DNA of 64,000 bases, from positions 62,001-126,000 of the forward strand of contig NAJO01000017.1 of assembly GCA_002077065.1 (NCBI GenBank). The letters run 5' to 3'. This DNA comes from Cryoendolithus antarcticus. Its lineage: Eukaryota; Ascomycota; Dothideomycetes; Cladosporiales; Cladosporiaceae. The position numbers and the translations under genes are program-made. Shown in pieces: positions 51,784-61,502 of the stretch (the first letter of the stretch is position 1; each line of letters starts with the position of its first letter). The notes under the pieces were generated by a model that searched no databases, had not been told where the DNA came from, and was given only the letters and a program-made list of their open reading frames with translations.

Positions 51784-52668
51784 CGCGCTCGACCATTTGC
51801 ACAAATTTACTACGGCGTTCATTCAATGTGGGAATCAAAAGGTTTGTGGCCCGCCTGCACACTGCGGAGGCAATGGGGAGGGTCATCCGTGTACTACTGC
51901 GTTTCGTTCGACGGTCTATGGTGACTGCGGACATGCACTCCTTTCGAGATACCACTGCTGCATCCGACTGCTTGGAGTCGAAGTGTATTGATATGGCTGG
52001 CTATGAAGATTGAAATCCATGCAATTATCAGTGTTCAGGCACATCACTCTAGCAATAACGAACAGTCACAAGGCCGTTGCAACGCGTGAACCAAACATTG
52101 AGATGTGGCACCACGTGAGCGGAGTCTGGTCCTGCCGTCGAAGAAGTAGAGTTGTCGTCTGTGCGGTGCGGTGCCATGCCATGCGATTTGATGTACACTA
52201 TTTCGGCCATACGTCGCTCGATGCTAAACACGACAAATTTGGTGCGTGAAGTACTCAAGCGCGCAATTGCAGTCCCCTGGAGAAGCAAACTCATCCATAT
52301 CGCACCATGGCAGTTCGCATCCTCATGCTGCAGTCTTGCGTAATTGCTCTGTCATGTTATTCTGGGACATAGCCAAGAACTCCGGATGTTGAATGCCGAA
52401 TAGTGGTCTAGGCCGTGCTATCTTGTAAAGTAACGTGATCGCTAATCTGCCTGTGCGCCTGCTTCCTTTCGACTGCATCGTGTTGCTGTGTTGTCGACAC
52501 GGCCAATAAGTGATGTCGCAGTAAGTCATCACGTTCTTGGTGCTTCAGTCAGCCAGTCGAGCCGCACAGAGCGGGGGTCCAGCGGGCTTCGGGAGCTAGG
52601 TTGACTGCCGCGCCGCGTGTAGAGTGTGCGGTCAGCTTGTGCAGCACGGCACTGCAGCGTCCCTAGGT
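51784..52668. other. Spacer upstream of PRP24
   Basis: About 885 bases between plus-strand genes; no recognised gene. Presumed ORM 3' end and PRP24 promoter. Confidence 0.45.
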
Positions 52669-55600
52669 ATGGACATCAATCGACTACTCTCGCCTGATGT
52701 CGGAGTCTCGAATGCTGGAGCACCGACAGAAGATCAAGGGTCTCCTAGGAAACGCCGGCGACCCACAATTGCAAGCAAACGCGCTGCTTCCACACTCAGT
52801 CAAGGCCAGACACTGGAGGCAGACGGTGGTGTGACGGACTCCCGTCCTTCGCCGAGAACGACGAATGGATCTGGATCGAATCAGCAAGCTGTTTACCACA
52901 GTGTGATCTCGCCTCCTGGCTTTCGACCTCTGCACCCTCCCTCAGCGAGTGCAGAGACTTCGCAATCATGGGGTGCATCTTCTGAATCACCGCAACGACC
53001 TCCCTTGGCGCATCGCCATCCTTCCCACCCCGCGTCAAACTCACAGCAGCATGAGGTGACACTTGGTAAGTGTAGTCCTTCGAGTCTTGCGGAAGTCACT
53101 GTGAGCACGGCTAATCCCGCCTCGTGCCTTCCAGATCCTCAACGACAAACGTCTTCAAGCACAGGACACACCACGTCGTCCGACTCACTGCGTTCTCCGA
53201 CTTCGGCTCTGCGATCATCGGCCGCGCCAACCATCTCACGCGGCATCTCCGCGCAATCACTGGCCGATCTTACTATGGCAGAGGCTCCGGCGCAAACGCC
53301 GCCACCGCGATCTATCACATCAAGCGCACTCACAGAAGCAGAAGCGCAGACTGTGAACGACTTACTGACCTACCTTGGCGAGCACTCCTATGCGTACGAC
53401 TCGCACGTTCAGCTCATCAATCTGCTGCACAAGGGATTTCTCACGCACATTCACGAGCATAGCGGCGAGACATCGCGTAATCCCCACGACTATGGGTTAC
53501 TAGCTGAAATGCGCCAGGCGCGCGAAGCTATGGACTCGCGCTTCGCAGTCGGTGAGGATCTGTGGCTGGATTGGCTCTCCGATGAGGTAATTGTCGCAAA
53601 GGCCGGTGATGGCGAAGGGCGTATTTCCGTGATGGAGCTGTGTCAGAAGGCTACGCAGGATGAGCCCATGTCAGTCCGCATATGGCAGGTGTATGCAGAC
53701 TGGATCGAGTCAAATTACGCGGCATGCAATGACTTACCGGAGTCTGATCAGAGTGGTTGGAGTGAGGATGACAAGGAGCTCTGCAGGGAGTTATTTACGC
53801 GAGACTTGCTTCGTGAGGTACTGGAGAAAGCATCATCTGCAACACATTGGCGAATCGACTCCGGCTACGTTCTCTTCAACCGCTACATGGCGATCGTTCA
53901 GGAGGATCTGCTCACCGCTGGTGCTGGCGAGTCAAGCGGCTTGAAACAACTGCAGGATCTCTACGTGGAGCGTCTCAAGTTGCCCAGTGCTGGATGGGAA
54001 GAGGTGGCGCAAATGTTCTGGCCGGTCATCTCGAAGATACACGGCTGGCAATGGGAGGCAGCCATGTCTCACATGAACGAGCTGGCAGCTCCGGCAAAGT
54101 CACAGATGGCATCACGAATGGAGAACGATGCCAAACTGGAGCGCGCTATCGAGTCCGGAGATCAGACGGCGGCATTTGAGGAGTTATCGCGCTGTATGAA
54201 ATGGGAAAAGAAACAGAAGAGACGCGGGGTTCACGAGAGAGAACTGCTGTCAGCTCTCTACGAGCGCGCTCTGCTTCGATTTCCGACGTATACTGAATGG
54301 TGGCTCGATTATGTGGATCACGTCATCAGTCAAATGCCGTCCTCGCACGATCCTTCCTCGTCCGCACTGCCACTTCTTGAGCGAGCGACTCGCCACTGCC
54401 CATGGTCTGGTGAGCTCTGGGCAATGCGCATTTTGAGGTCGGACGTGGAGCGCCTCCCATATGCAGAGATCGAAGCAATCAAGCACCGAGCCACCAATTC
54501 CAGCTTGCTTGACGTTGGCGGCATGGAGGAGATGCTGCAAGTATTGCTAGAGTGGTCCACTTACCTGAGGCGCAATGCCTTTACCTCGACGAGCTCCGAG
54601 GACGATCTCGACACTGCAGAGGTGGGTATCCGCATGGCGATCGAGGACGTGCAGCAGGCTGGCCGCAAAGTCTACGGCGAGTCTTTCAAGGGCGATCCGC
54701 TATATCGTCTCGAGAAGATCCACATGAAGTTTCTGCTACAAGCGCGTCGCGTTGATGATGCGCGACAGGTCTTGCGCTCACTGGCTTCGTCGCAGCGAGA
54801 CTCGTTCGAGTTCTGGCAGCTGTGGTATCATTGGGAGATCTTGTTATGGGGTCATGCACGACTGAGTGACAGCCATCGTGTCGAAACTACCGAGACTGCA
54901 CCTCAACTGGCTACCCAAGTTGTGGAGCAGATGCTAATGGCGAAGCGTATTGACGAGCCCGAGAAGGCTGTGGCACTGTACGTCATGCACTACCAACACA
55001 ACGAGAGTGTCGAAAACTTGCAGGCCGCTGGCATCGTTGCTCGCGAGTATCGGCAGCGAACCACCATACGACGTGCGAAGGAGGCGGAAGATCTTGCTGC
55101 ACAGCAGGTCCAGCAGCAAGCATCTAGCACCATCCCTGTGGATGATGGGCAATTGCCCGCCAACGGCGAGAAGAGGAAACGCGAGGATGATGGCGGTGAT
55201 GAAACACTCAATCCGAAGAAGTCCAAGACCCAGGACGGCGCCCTACCTGCAAATGGCGACACCGCTGATCCGACTGCAGCAGCTGCGAAAAGAGACCGCG
55301 AAAACTGTACCATCGCTCTAATCAACGTTGCGATAGACGTCACAGACGTGGATCTGAAGAAGTTCTTCCGTGACTGTGGCACCATCAAGGCTACCACCAT
55401 AGTTCCAGGCCATAATAACGAGCTCAGCATCGCCACGGTCGAGTTCGAGACCGTCGAAGACGCGATTACAGCCAAGACACGAGATGGCAAAACCCTCAAC
55501 GGCTCCTCCATCAGCATACGAAGCGGCAGTAGGAGCACTCTCTACGCTGCGAATTACGCACCAGAATATGATGAGACTGCAGTACGCAAGCTCTTCGATA

Positions 55601-56694
55601 CGTATGGTGAGATCATTAGCGTGCGCTTCCCAAGTCTGAAGTACTACAGCCGTCGTCGGTTCTGCTATGTGCAGATGTTGTCTGGTCAGCAGGCGCAAGC
55701 GGCGCAGGACGCAATGGACGGTAAGATGCTGGACGGACAACATCGTCTACTTGCCAAGATATCGGATCCTGACGCTAAGAAGGATCGTTCTGGTGCTTCC
55801 GCGGAAGGGAGAGAGCTTTTTGTCAAGAACATCGACTTCACCGCATCAGAGACCGAGGTCAAAGACTTCTTCGCTCATCATGGCACAGTGACATCCGTGC
55901 ACCTGCTCAAGCGGACCGATGGAAAAAGGCTAGGCAATGGTTTCATCTCCTTCTGTACATCCGAGGACGCACAGAAAGCCGCAGAAGCTACGAACAACAA
56001 GCCACTGCGTGATCGCATATTGCACGTCACCATAGCATCCGCTCGTGGAGGCGGGGTGGACAAAGCTCGCAAAGCCGACATCATCGTGAAGCACCCTACA
56101 TCCCCCGAGCCGAGCTCAACCAATGGACGACGCGCCTCTGATACTTCCATGGTATCGGGCACGCAGGATGGCGCGCAGGGGTTAGCAGCTCACAACGTAC
56201 GCGAGCGTAAGGTCGCGATCCTGAATCTTCCCGACACGGTGAACGATGCTCGCGTTCGCGCTGTGATGGAGAAGCATGGCTCGATCAACAAGATACAATT
56301 GCGGCGGGATCAGAATGCAGCTATCGTCGAATTTGCGGACATCAAAGCTGCCTTCAACGTGCGTGCTGGTGTCGACTGCAGTGCGCTTGGTGCGGAAGTG
56401 AGAACTGGCGACGTCGCTGAGATATTCGCGAAGGGCAGGAAGGGACCTGCCACTAGTGCTGGAGCTTCGACCTTCGGTGGAATGAAACCGAACACTGCTG
56501 CGCGACCCGGACAGCAGCGTGGAAGCAGGAGAGGTGGATTGGGGTTCAGAAGAGGCGGCGGTGCACGGAGCAGTGAGCCTCATGACGGTCAAAGTGCGCA
56601 CGAGAAAGCAACACCTGCGAAGAGTAACGCTGCGTTCAAAGCTATGTTCGAGAAGAGCCGAGAGGGTGCGCCTGCCAAGGAGGATGGCGTTTAG
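52669..56694 (+). CDS. prp24: U4/U6 snRNP recycling factor PRP24/SART3
   Basis: Anneals U4 and U6 snRNAs for spliceosome recycling. Start 52669 (MDINRLLSPDVG); the frame is open upstream without ATG. 1,341 codons as one frame, but a stop-free 69-base intron is likely at 53066-53134 (GTAAGT, GCTAAT, CTTCCAG), giving 1,318 residues. The N-terminal half has HAT-type helical repeats (LWLDWLSDEVI, WQVYADWIES, YTEWWLDYVDHVI, FWQLWYHWEILLW) as in human SART3. Four RRMs follow (numbering without splicing): near 878 (CTIALINVAIDV), 957 (TLYAANYAPEY), 1047 (RELFVKNIDF ... NGFISF) and 1179 (RKVAILNLPD). The extreme C-terminus has the LSm-binding box SNAAFKAMFEKS. Yeast Prp24 lacks HAT repeats, so this is the longer ancestral form. 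Confidence 0.92.
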   Translation: MDINRLLSPDVGVSNAGAPTEDQGSPRKRRRPTIASKRAASTLSQGQTLEADGGVTDSRPSPRTTNGSGSNQQAVYHSVISPPGFRPLHPPSASAETSQSWGASSESPQRPPLAHRHPSHPASNSQQHEVTLGKCSPSSLAEVTVSTANPASCLPDPQRQTSSSTGHTTSSDSLRSPTSALRSSAAPTISRGISAQSLADLTMAEAPAQTPPPRSITSSALTEAEAQTVNDLLTYLGEHSYAYDSHVQLINLLHKGFLTHIHEHSGETSRNPHDYGLLAEMRQAREAMDSRFAVGEDLWLDWLSDEVIVAKAGDGEGRISVMELCQKATQDEPMSVRIWQVYADWIESNYAACNDLPESDQSGWSEDDKELCRELFTRDLLREVLEKASSATHWRIDSGYVLFNRYMAIVQEDLLTAGAGESSGLKQLQDLYVERLKLPSAGWEEVAQMFWPVISKIHGWQWEAAMSHMNELAAPAKSQMASRMENDAKLERAIESGDQTAAFEELSRCMKWEKKQKRRGVHERELLSALYERALLRFPTYTEWWLDYVDHVISQMPSSHDPSSSALPLLERATRHCPWSGELWAMRILRSDVERLPYAEIEAIKHRATNSSLLDVGGMEEMLQVLLEWSTYLRRNAFTSTSSEDDLDTAEVGIRMAIEDVQQAGRKVYGESFKGDPLYRLEKIHMKFLLQARRVDDARQVLRSLASSQRDSFEFWQLWYHWEILLWGHARLSDSHRVETTETAPQLATQVVEQMLMAKRIDEPEKAVALYVMHYQHNESVENLQAAGIVAREYRQRTTIRRAKEAEDLAAQQVQQQASSTIPVDDGQLPANGEKRKREDDGGDETLNPKKSKTQDGALPANGDTADPTAAAAKRDRENCTIALINVAIDVTDVDLKKFFRDCGTIKATTIVPGHNNELSIATVEFETVEDAITAKTRDGKTLNGSSISIRSGSRSTLYAANYAPEYDETAVRKLFDTYGEIISVRFPSLKYYSRRRFCYVQMLSGQQAQAAQDAMDGKMLDGQHRLLAKISDPDAKKDRSGASAEGRELFVKNIDFTASETEVKDFFAHHGTVTSVHLLKRTDGKRLGNGFISFCTSEDAQKAAEATNNKPLRDRILHVTIASARGGGVDKARKADIIVKHPTSPEPSSTNGRRASDTSMVSGTQDGAQGLAAHNVRERKVAILNLPDTVNDARVRAVMEKHGSINKIQLRRDQNAAIVEFADIKAAFNVRAGVDCSALGAEVRTGDVAEIFAKGRKGPATSAGASTFGGMKPNTAARPGQQRGSRRGGLGFRRGGGARSSEPHDGQSAHEKATPAKSNAAFKAMFEKSREGAPAKEDGV

Positions 56695-57357
56695 TCCGAT
56701 ACATGAAGACGGATGTAAGATCATCGAAAGCTGAGAGAGCAAATAGGAGATACATACCGCCATCGGAGGTCACTGCGTGATAATAGAGCTAACAGCTGCG
56801 ACACCCTTCTTTGCCGCACGGGACTTGACCTGCTGCAAGCTCTATTCCAGGCCAAGCATCTACGGGCCGAGGTAAAGCTTCATGAAGAGCCTAAAGATCG
56901 ACATCAACACTCTCAACGTCACTTTTGCTCGCTTTGCACGACATGTCCCCACCTTGACATGGATATCTTCACCCCACTTTCACACGTATCCCGATCGATC
57001 ATTTCAACAAGGTCGTGCTTCTCCAGGTGCCGCACTGAGTCCCCGCCATGACGGCAGTTGACCTGCTTCTTCTCAAGGACATCGGGTACGCTTAATCCTG
57101 AGCTATGTACCATATGCCATAGAACCGAGCTTGCCGCACGATCCGTCGCATCGATCAAAGTCTCACCATGCCTTCACCGGAGCGTGAGCATGTCAGTATG
57201 CGTAATATGGTGGCCACATCAATTCCAGAGCCTGCGATAGCTTTTCGATCGAGCGAACGTGAAGCCGTTTCGCTAGCTATATGACGAGCCGATGGCGATC
57301 ACTTGTACGACTACATGTTGACAGGCATAAGCATCGTTTTGCTCGAATTTTCACGTC
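56695..57357. other. Spacer
   Basis: About 660 bases; no gene recognised. If the oxalate decarboxylase had an upstream exon or start codon it would lie here, but none could be identified. Confidence 0.45.
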
Positions 57358-59017
57358 GTGACTTCATTCTCTTCCTTCACCACCCACAAGCAACATGGTT
57401 ACCGACTCCTCGCCACGCAAGTACTGTTCGCAGTGACGCTTGCGACGCCCATAGCCGTTGAGCGCCGGCAAAGTGCCAGTGCCTCAGATTGCCCTGCTGC
57501 CACTGTCGCACCTACGGCTACAGCTGCAGGTCCCCCAGGTGCAAGTGGCTATCTACGAGGGTCCACAGACCTAAGCGGCTACAGTTCCTCGAATCCGCTC
57601 GACACCACTGAAGACGCCAGTGTGGTACCTTCAGATCAGTTCGAGCTTGATCCTGGACAAGATGCAGATAAGGATCTCGGACTCTACCTGGACCTTTCTA
57701 CAGTAGAGAATCCTCAGCCCATTAGAGGCTCTACAGATGCACCCACCGACCCTGGTACACGCAATACTGCCCTTGATAGAGAGAACAGTGACGCTTTCGC
57801 ACCTCCTGGTACCGACGCTGGGTCTGTACCGAATGGGAAGTGGCCGCTGGGTCTTTCAGTGAACAGGCATTGACTCGGCAGTGCAGGTTGGGCACGCCAG
57901 TAGAACATTGATGCTTTACCCATTGCGACAGCCATGGCTGGTGTGGACATGCGACTGAGTCCGAATGCATACTGCAAGATGCACTGGCATGAAGCCAATG
58001 AGTGGTCGTCGATTCTCAATGGAAGTGTGCGGCTGAACAGTATGAATGAGGCAGGTGAGACGTTCGTAGATGATCTGCAAGCTGGCGACGTGTGGTTCTT
58101 CCCGGCAGTAAGTCATAGTCACAACGTCGACTTACTCTTGCCGTACTCACATAGTCACCCAGGGCATTCCTCACTCCATTCAAGCTTCTGAAGCTGGTGT
58201 TGAGTTCCTTCTCGTCTTCGAGTCCGGTGACTTCAGCGAAGACGGCACTAACCTCCTCTCCGAGACCTTCGAGCGGAACCCCAAAGCCGTGCTAGCCAAA
58301 GACCTCCGAGTTGACACATCTGCCTTCGATAATATCCCAGACGGCGAGCTCTACATCTTCGACGGCACGCCATTTCCCAAGAGCATCTCTACCGACAACA
58401 TCACTGGTCCTGCCGGCGTGATCTCGCAGTCCAGCACCTACAGTTACCACCTGAGCCAACAAGCCGCGTACGAAGTCCCCGGTAGTAGTGTAAAGATCAT
58501 CGATCCGCTCAGCTTTCCCATTCCAAACAACTTCGCCGCGGCCCTTTTTACCGTGAAGCCTGGAGCAATGAGGGAGCTGCACTGGCATACTACGAGCGAT
58601 GAGTGGAACTATGTCATCTCTGGCCAGGGTCGCTTGACCGTCTACTCTGCTCCCGCTTCAACAAGGACCTTCGACTTCCAGGCGGGAGACGTGGGAGACG
58701 TGCCCGTACCTGCGAGCCATTACTTGGAGAACACGGGCACGGAGGATTTGGTGTACCTCGAAGTTCTGCAGGCACCTGCCTACAATGATGTGAGTGTACC
58801 CAGATCGATGTTGCTTCATAATACTGTGGAAATGATCGCTGACTTTGTTTCCTAGATCTCAGTCGCACAGTGGCTCGGCCTGACGCCCAAGCGGGTCGTC
58901 AAGGATCACCTGGGGTTCAGCGACGATACATTGAACAGGCTGCCGAAGATTAAGCCGTACATCTTGCCCGGCAGCACGAATTTGACGCAAACAAACTTTA
59001 CCAGCGACAGCGAGTAG
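57358..59017 (+). pseudogene. Oxalate decarboxylase (bicupin), interrupted
   Basis: Mn-dependent secreted enzyme splitting oxalate to formate and CO2. A single frame runs from a signal-like stretch (LLATQVLFAVTLATPIAVERR) through the diagnostic FAPPGTDAGSVPNGKWPLGLS. It is then cut by TGA at 57871 and TAG at 57901, both in phase, in a segment still reading LGSAGWARQ between them; behind it the frame goes on as NIDALPIATAMAGVDMRLSP. Cupin 1 has HWHEANEWSSILNG, cupin 2 HWHTTSDEWNYVISG, each with the metal ligands. Two good introns follow, 58108-58162 and 58790-58855. No in-frame ATG opens the first exon. A 45-base GT...TAG stretch (57859-57903) covers both stops and could act as an intron, but it would delete conserved residues. 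Confidence 0.8.
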
Positions 59018-59195
59018 GAATATTTGCCAAGCTCAGGATCGAGAGATATCGTGAGTGGGCTTATCAACCCATCCGTTGACCGACGGTCTGTTAGCATACA
59101 TCTATTAGTCTAGTGTCTGACATTACGACGTTCCATCGTACACACCCGGAAGCAAATTAAACGGCCCTGTGAAGCACAATATTTCGTGGCCACGC

Positions 59196-60134
59196 TTACA
59201 TCGCCATAGCAATGAGACCAGCTGCAGCGGCGAAAGCGGGCACCGCAGTTATCATTGCAGCAGCGCCACCTTTGGAAGTGCTCGACGCTCCAGCACCCGA
59301 TGCTGCACTCTCTGTTCCACTCGTCACACTTGCACTACTCGTCACGCCAGCTACATTGCTGAACGCCACTGTGGTGGTCCCTCCCACGATGACTCCACTA
59401 GTAGCCAAGCCCACATCTCCGCCACTGACGGTTGCAGTCTCGCCCACGGTCACAGTTGTGCTTCCGACAATCGCCTCGGTGATTGTGCTACCTCCGCTAG
59501 TGACCACAGTCTCCAAGGCAGTCACCACAGCTCCTCCACTGAGCGTGACAATCGCGCCAGCAATCGAGCTCGGACTTCCATCAGCAGCACGCAAATTCGC
59601 GTCCGGCTCAACTCCAGGGCAGGCCAGGATGCAGTTCTTCAAAGTCTCGTAGCTGGCACCTTCCTGCAAGTTGCCCGGGTACGATGCCTGTGCACAGCTC
59701 CTCGCGCACGCCATTGCTGAGCAAGGAAGCTTATTCGCGTCCCAGAACGGCGCGCCATTGAGGTGCTTTTCGTACTCAGTCGGCTCGCCGCTACCGCCAG
59801 AGAAGTTGAATTTGTTGCTGTACGTTGGGCCGGAGGAAGCGGTCAGATCTGCGATGCCGATGGAGTAGTAGTCTGCATCTGGGCCTACGTCTGCTGAGAT
59901 GTTGAGTGAGAGGGGCGAGTCGAGGTTCGTGGAGTTCTGGAGATAGCACATGGGTCCTTGCGTTCCTGTGACTGAAGCTGCTAGGAAGACGCGGTACGAG
60001 TCGCTGTTGGCATTTTGGAAGGTGGCGTTGAAAGGCTGCGCGGCGGTGATAGTGGAAGGGACCACGATGCCGCTGAGAGCTTGAGCGAGTGTGAGTAAAC
60101 TTGCTGCGGTGGCGATGTGGGCGATGCTAGGCAT
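59196..60134 (-). CDS. GPI-anchored, Ser/Thr-rich surface protein
   Basis: Single exon; ATG 60134 gives a clean signal peptide (MPSIAHIATAASLLTLAQA) and 312 residues. The first domain (about 20-120) is beta-rich with PSTITAAQPFNATF and YYSIGIADLTASSGPTYSN, reminiscent of Kre9/Knh1-like wall proteins. It is followed by a cluster of five cysteines (LPCSAMACARSC, then NCILAC); one more Cys lies in the first domain. The last 110 residues are repetitive in Thr/Val/Gly/Ser and end in a hydrophobic tail (AVPAFAAAAGLIAMAM), the pattern for GPI attachment. Probably in the cell wall or plasma membrane. An effector role is possible but unproven. The open frame upstream of this ATG lacks secretion features. 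Confidence 0.8.
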   Translation of the reverse strand: MPSIAHIATAASLLTLAQALSGIVVPSTITAAQPFNATFQNANSDSYRVFLAASVTGTQGPMCYLQNSTNLDSPLSLNISADVGPDADYYSIGIADLTASSGPTYSNKFNFSGGSGEPTEYEKHLNGAPFWDANKLPCSAMACARSCAQASYPGNLQEGASYETLKNCILACPGVEPDANLRAADGSPSSIAGAIVTLSGGAVVTALETVVTSGGSTITEAIVGSTTVTVGETATVSGGDVGLATSGVIVGGTTTVAFSNVAGVTSSASVTSGTESAASGAGASSTSKGGAAAMITAVPAFAAAAGLIAMAM

Positions 60135-61502
60135 GCTGACGGTGTTGCTGTACTGTGGAGGCTTCGTGAGATGTCTTTTGTGCGATGCCTCGAAGCGAGA
60201 GGTGAGGTCTGCTGGACGCGTCAAGGAAGGAACTACTGGAGTGAAAATCCAAGGGGTGCCCACGCTCGCTCGTGGTACTATACGCGAACTCGTTCGAATG
60301 AGATGGTACGCAGTGGTACTGGGAGATGCAGTACTTTATCGCGTTTGGTCCACGTCACCTCTCCCAACATTGAATCTCTTTTCTAGCCGCCACGAACCTT
60401 GTTTGCTGCGTGTGGTACTCGATATAGCAACCGGCATTGACTCGTCAACTTCGGAATACCGATGGGCTGGAGAATCATCCTCTACCCTGGTGTTGTTACT
60501 ATCTGCAACAAGCAGGCAAGTTCAGGTTATCTTGATGACTCCACCTCGTCTTCCCCTGGAGATCGACCGCATTGAATTTTCCGTGCCGTTCTGACAGCTC
60601 GTGGCAATCTCGCCGTAGCGTGTGTGGCTCGCGAAAACATCAAACGCTGTGCTCCACCATGCCGACGGCCGAGCAGTCTGTGTGTAACTCGCCGGTACAT
60701 CGTCGCAAGTGCTTCGCTCCAGTGCCGGCACTCCTTTCTTCAGTCCCCAGCTGATCCAAGACCCTCATCGTACGGGTCATCGCTTTCAAGCATTGATCGA
60801 ACGCGATCACTGAGTAGAGCAGGATGCTAATCCACGCGGATTATTGCCAGGCGAATGCGCTCTTACGGAGATGGTACATGTATGGTGGCACGCCCAGTGA
60901 GAACGATATCAGCACAAGACCTTCTGGGCTTTTCAAAATGCGCATCTCGTGTAGATAGTCATCAGCAGCCCATTTTGTCATCTCCACGCGTTCGCCAGGC
61001 CCTTCCATCATAGCACGCGGCACGGCACACAGACACCGTGGACCCGATCTCGGCAGATGATTGTGCTTGCGCAAACTTGACACGCCATGCATTCTTCGAC
61101 TGTTCACAACTGCGATCGCCACTTGGGAACGCCTGGGTCGAACTCGATAGAGCGCTGTAATATGATGCCGGAGTACAAGACTCCGGTCACATCAAAACCC
61201 GGCTGCAATGGTACCAACGCCTAGTGGTGGTGGTACCGAGGTCCTGCTCGCTGTCTTGCCATGCTAATCAAAACACTCTAGAAACGTGCCTTCGCCGCAT
61301 TGCAGCACATCTGTGCCTCCTCGATGGACGTAAATTGTCCAATACAATCACACGCGGTGAGATTGGCGACGGGACTACCACCGCCCGCTCTGATTGTGAG
61401 CGGGCTGCGGAGGACAGCACTGGAGATCACGTAGCTGCGAGCGAGCCAGAGAAGTGCTTTGAAGATGCAAAGACTCCGTGCTGCGACAACGTCGCCATTG
61501 AT
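60135..61502. other. Divergent spacer; right part may be copper-ATPase coding
   Basis: No gene is recognised between 60135 and 61160. From 61161 the copper-ATPase frame is already open, without ATG until 61503, and near 61470-61490 it reads KCFEDAKTPCCDN, in the same cysteine-pair style as the protein. An upstream exon or start is therefore likely inside this stretch but was not located. Confidence 0.4.

Noticed and set aside
60091..60594. 167-codon plus-strand frame next to the GPI gene
   Set aside because: Overlaps the start of the GPI-anchored protein in antisense and lacks consistent features beyond an incidental hydrophobic start.
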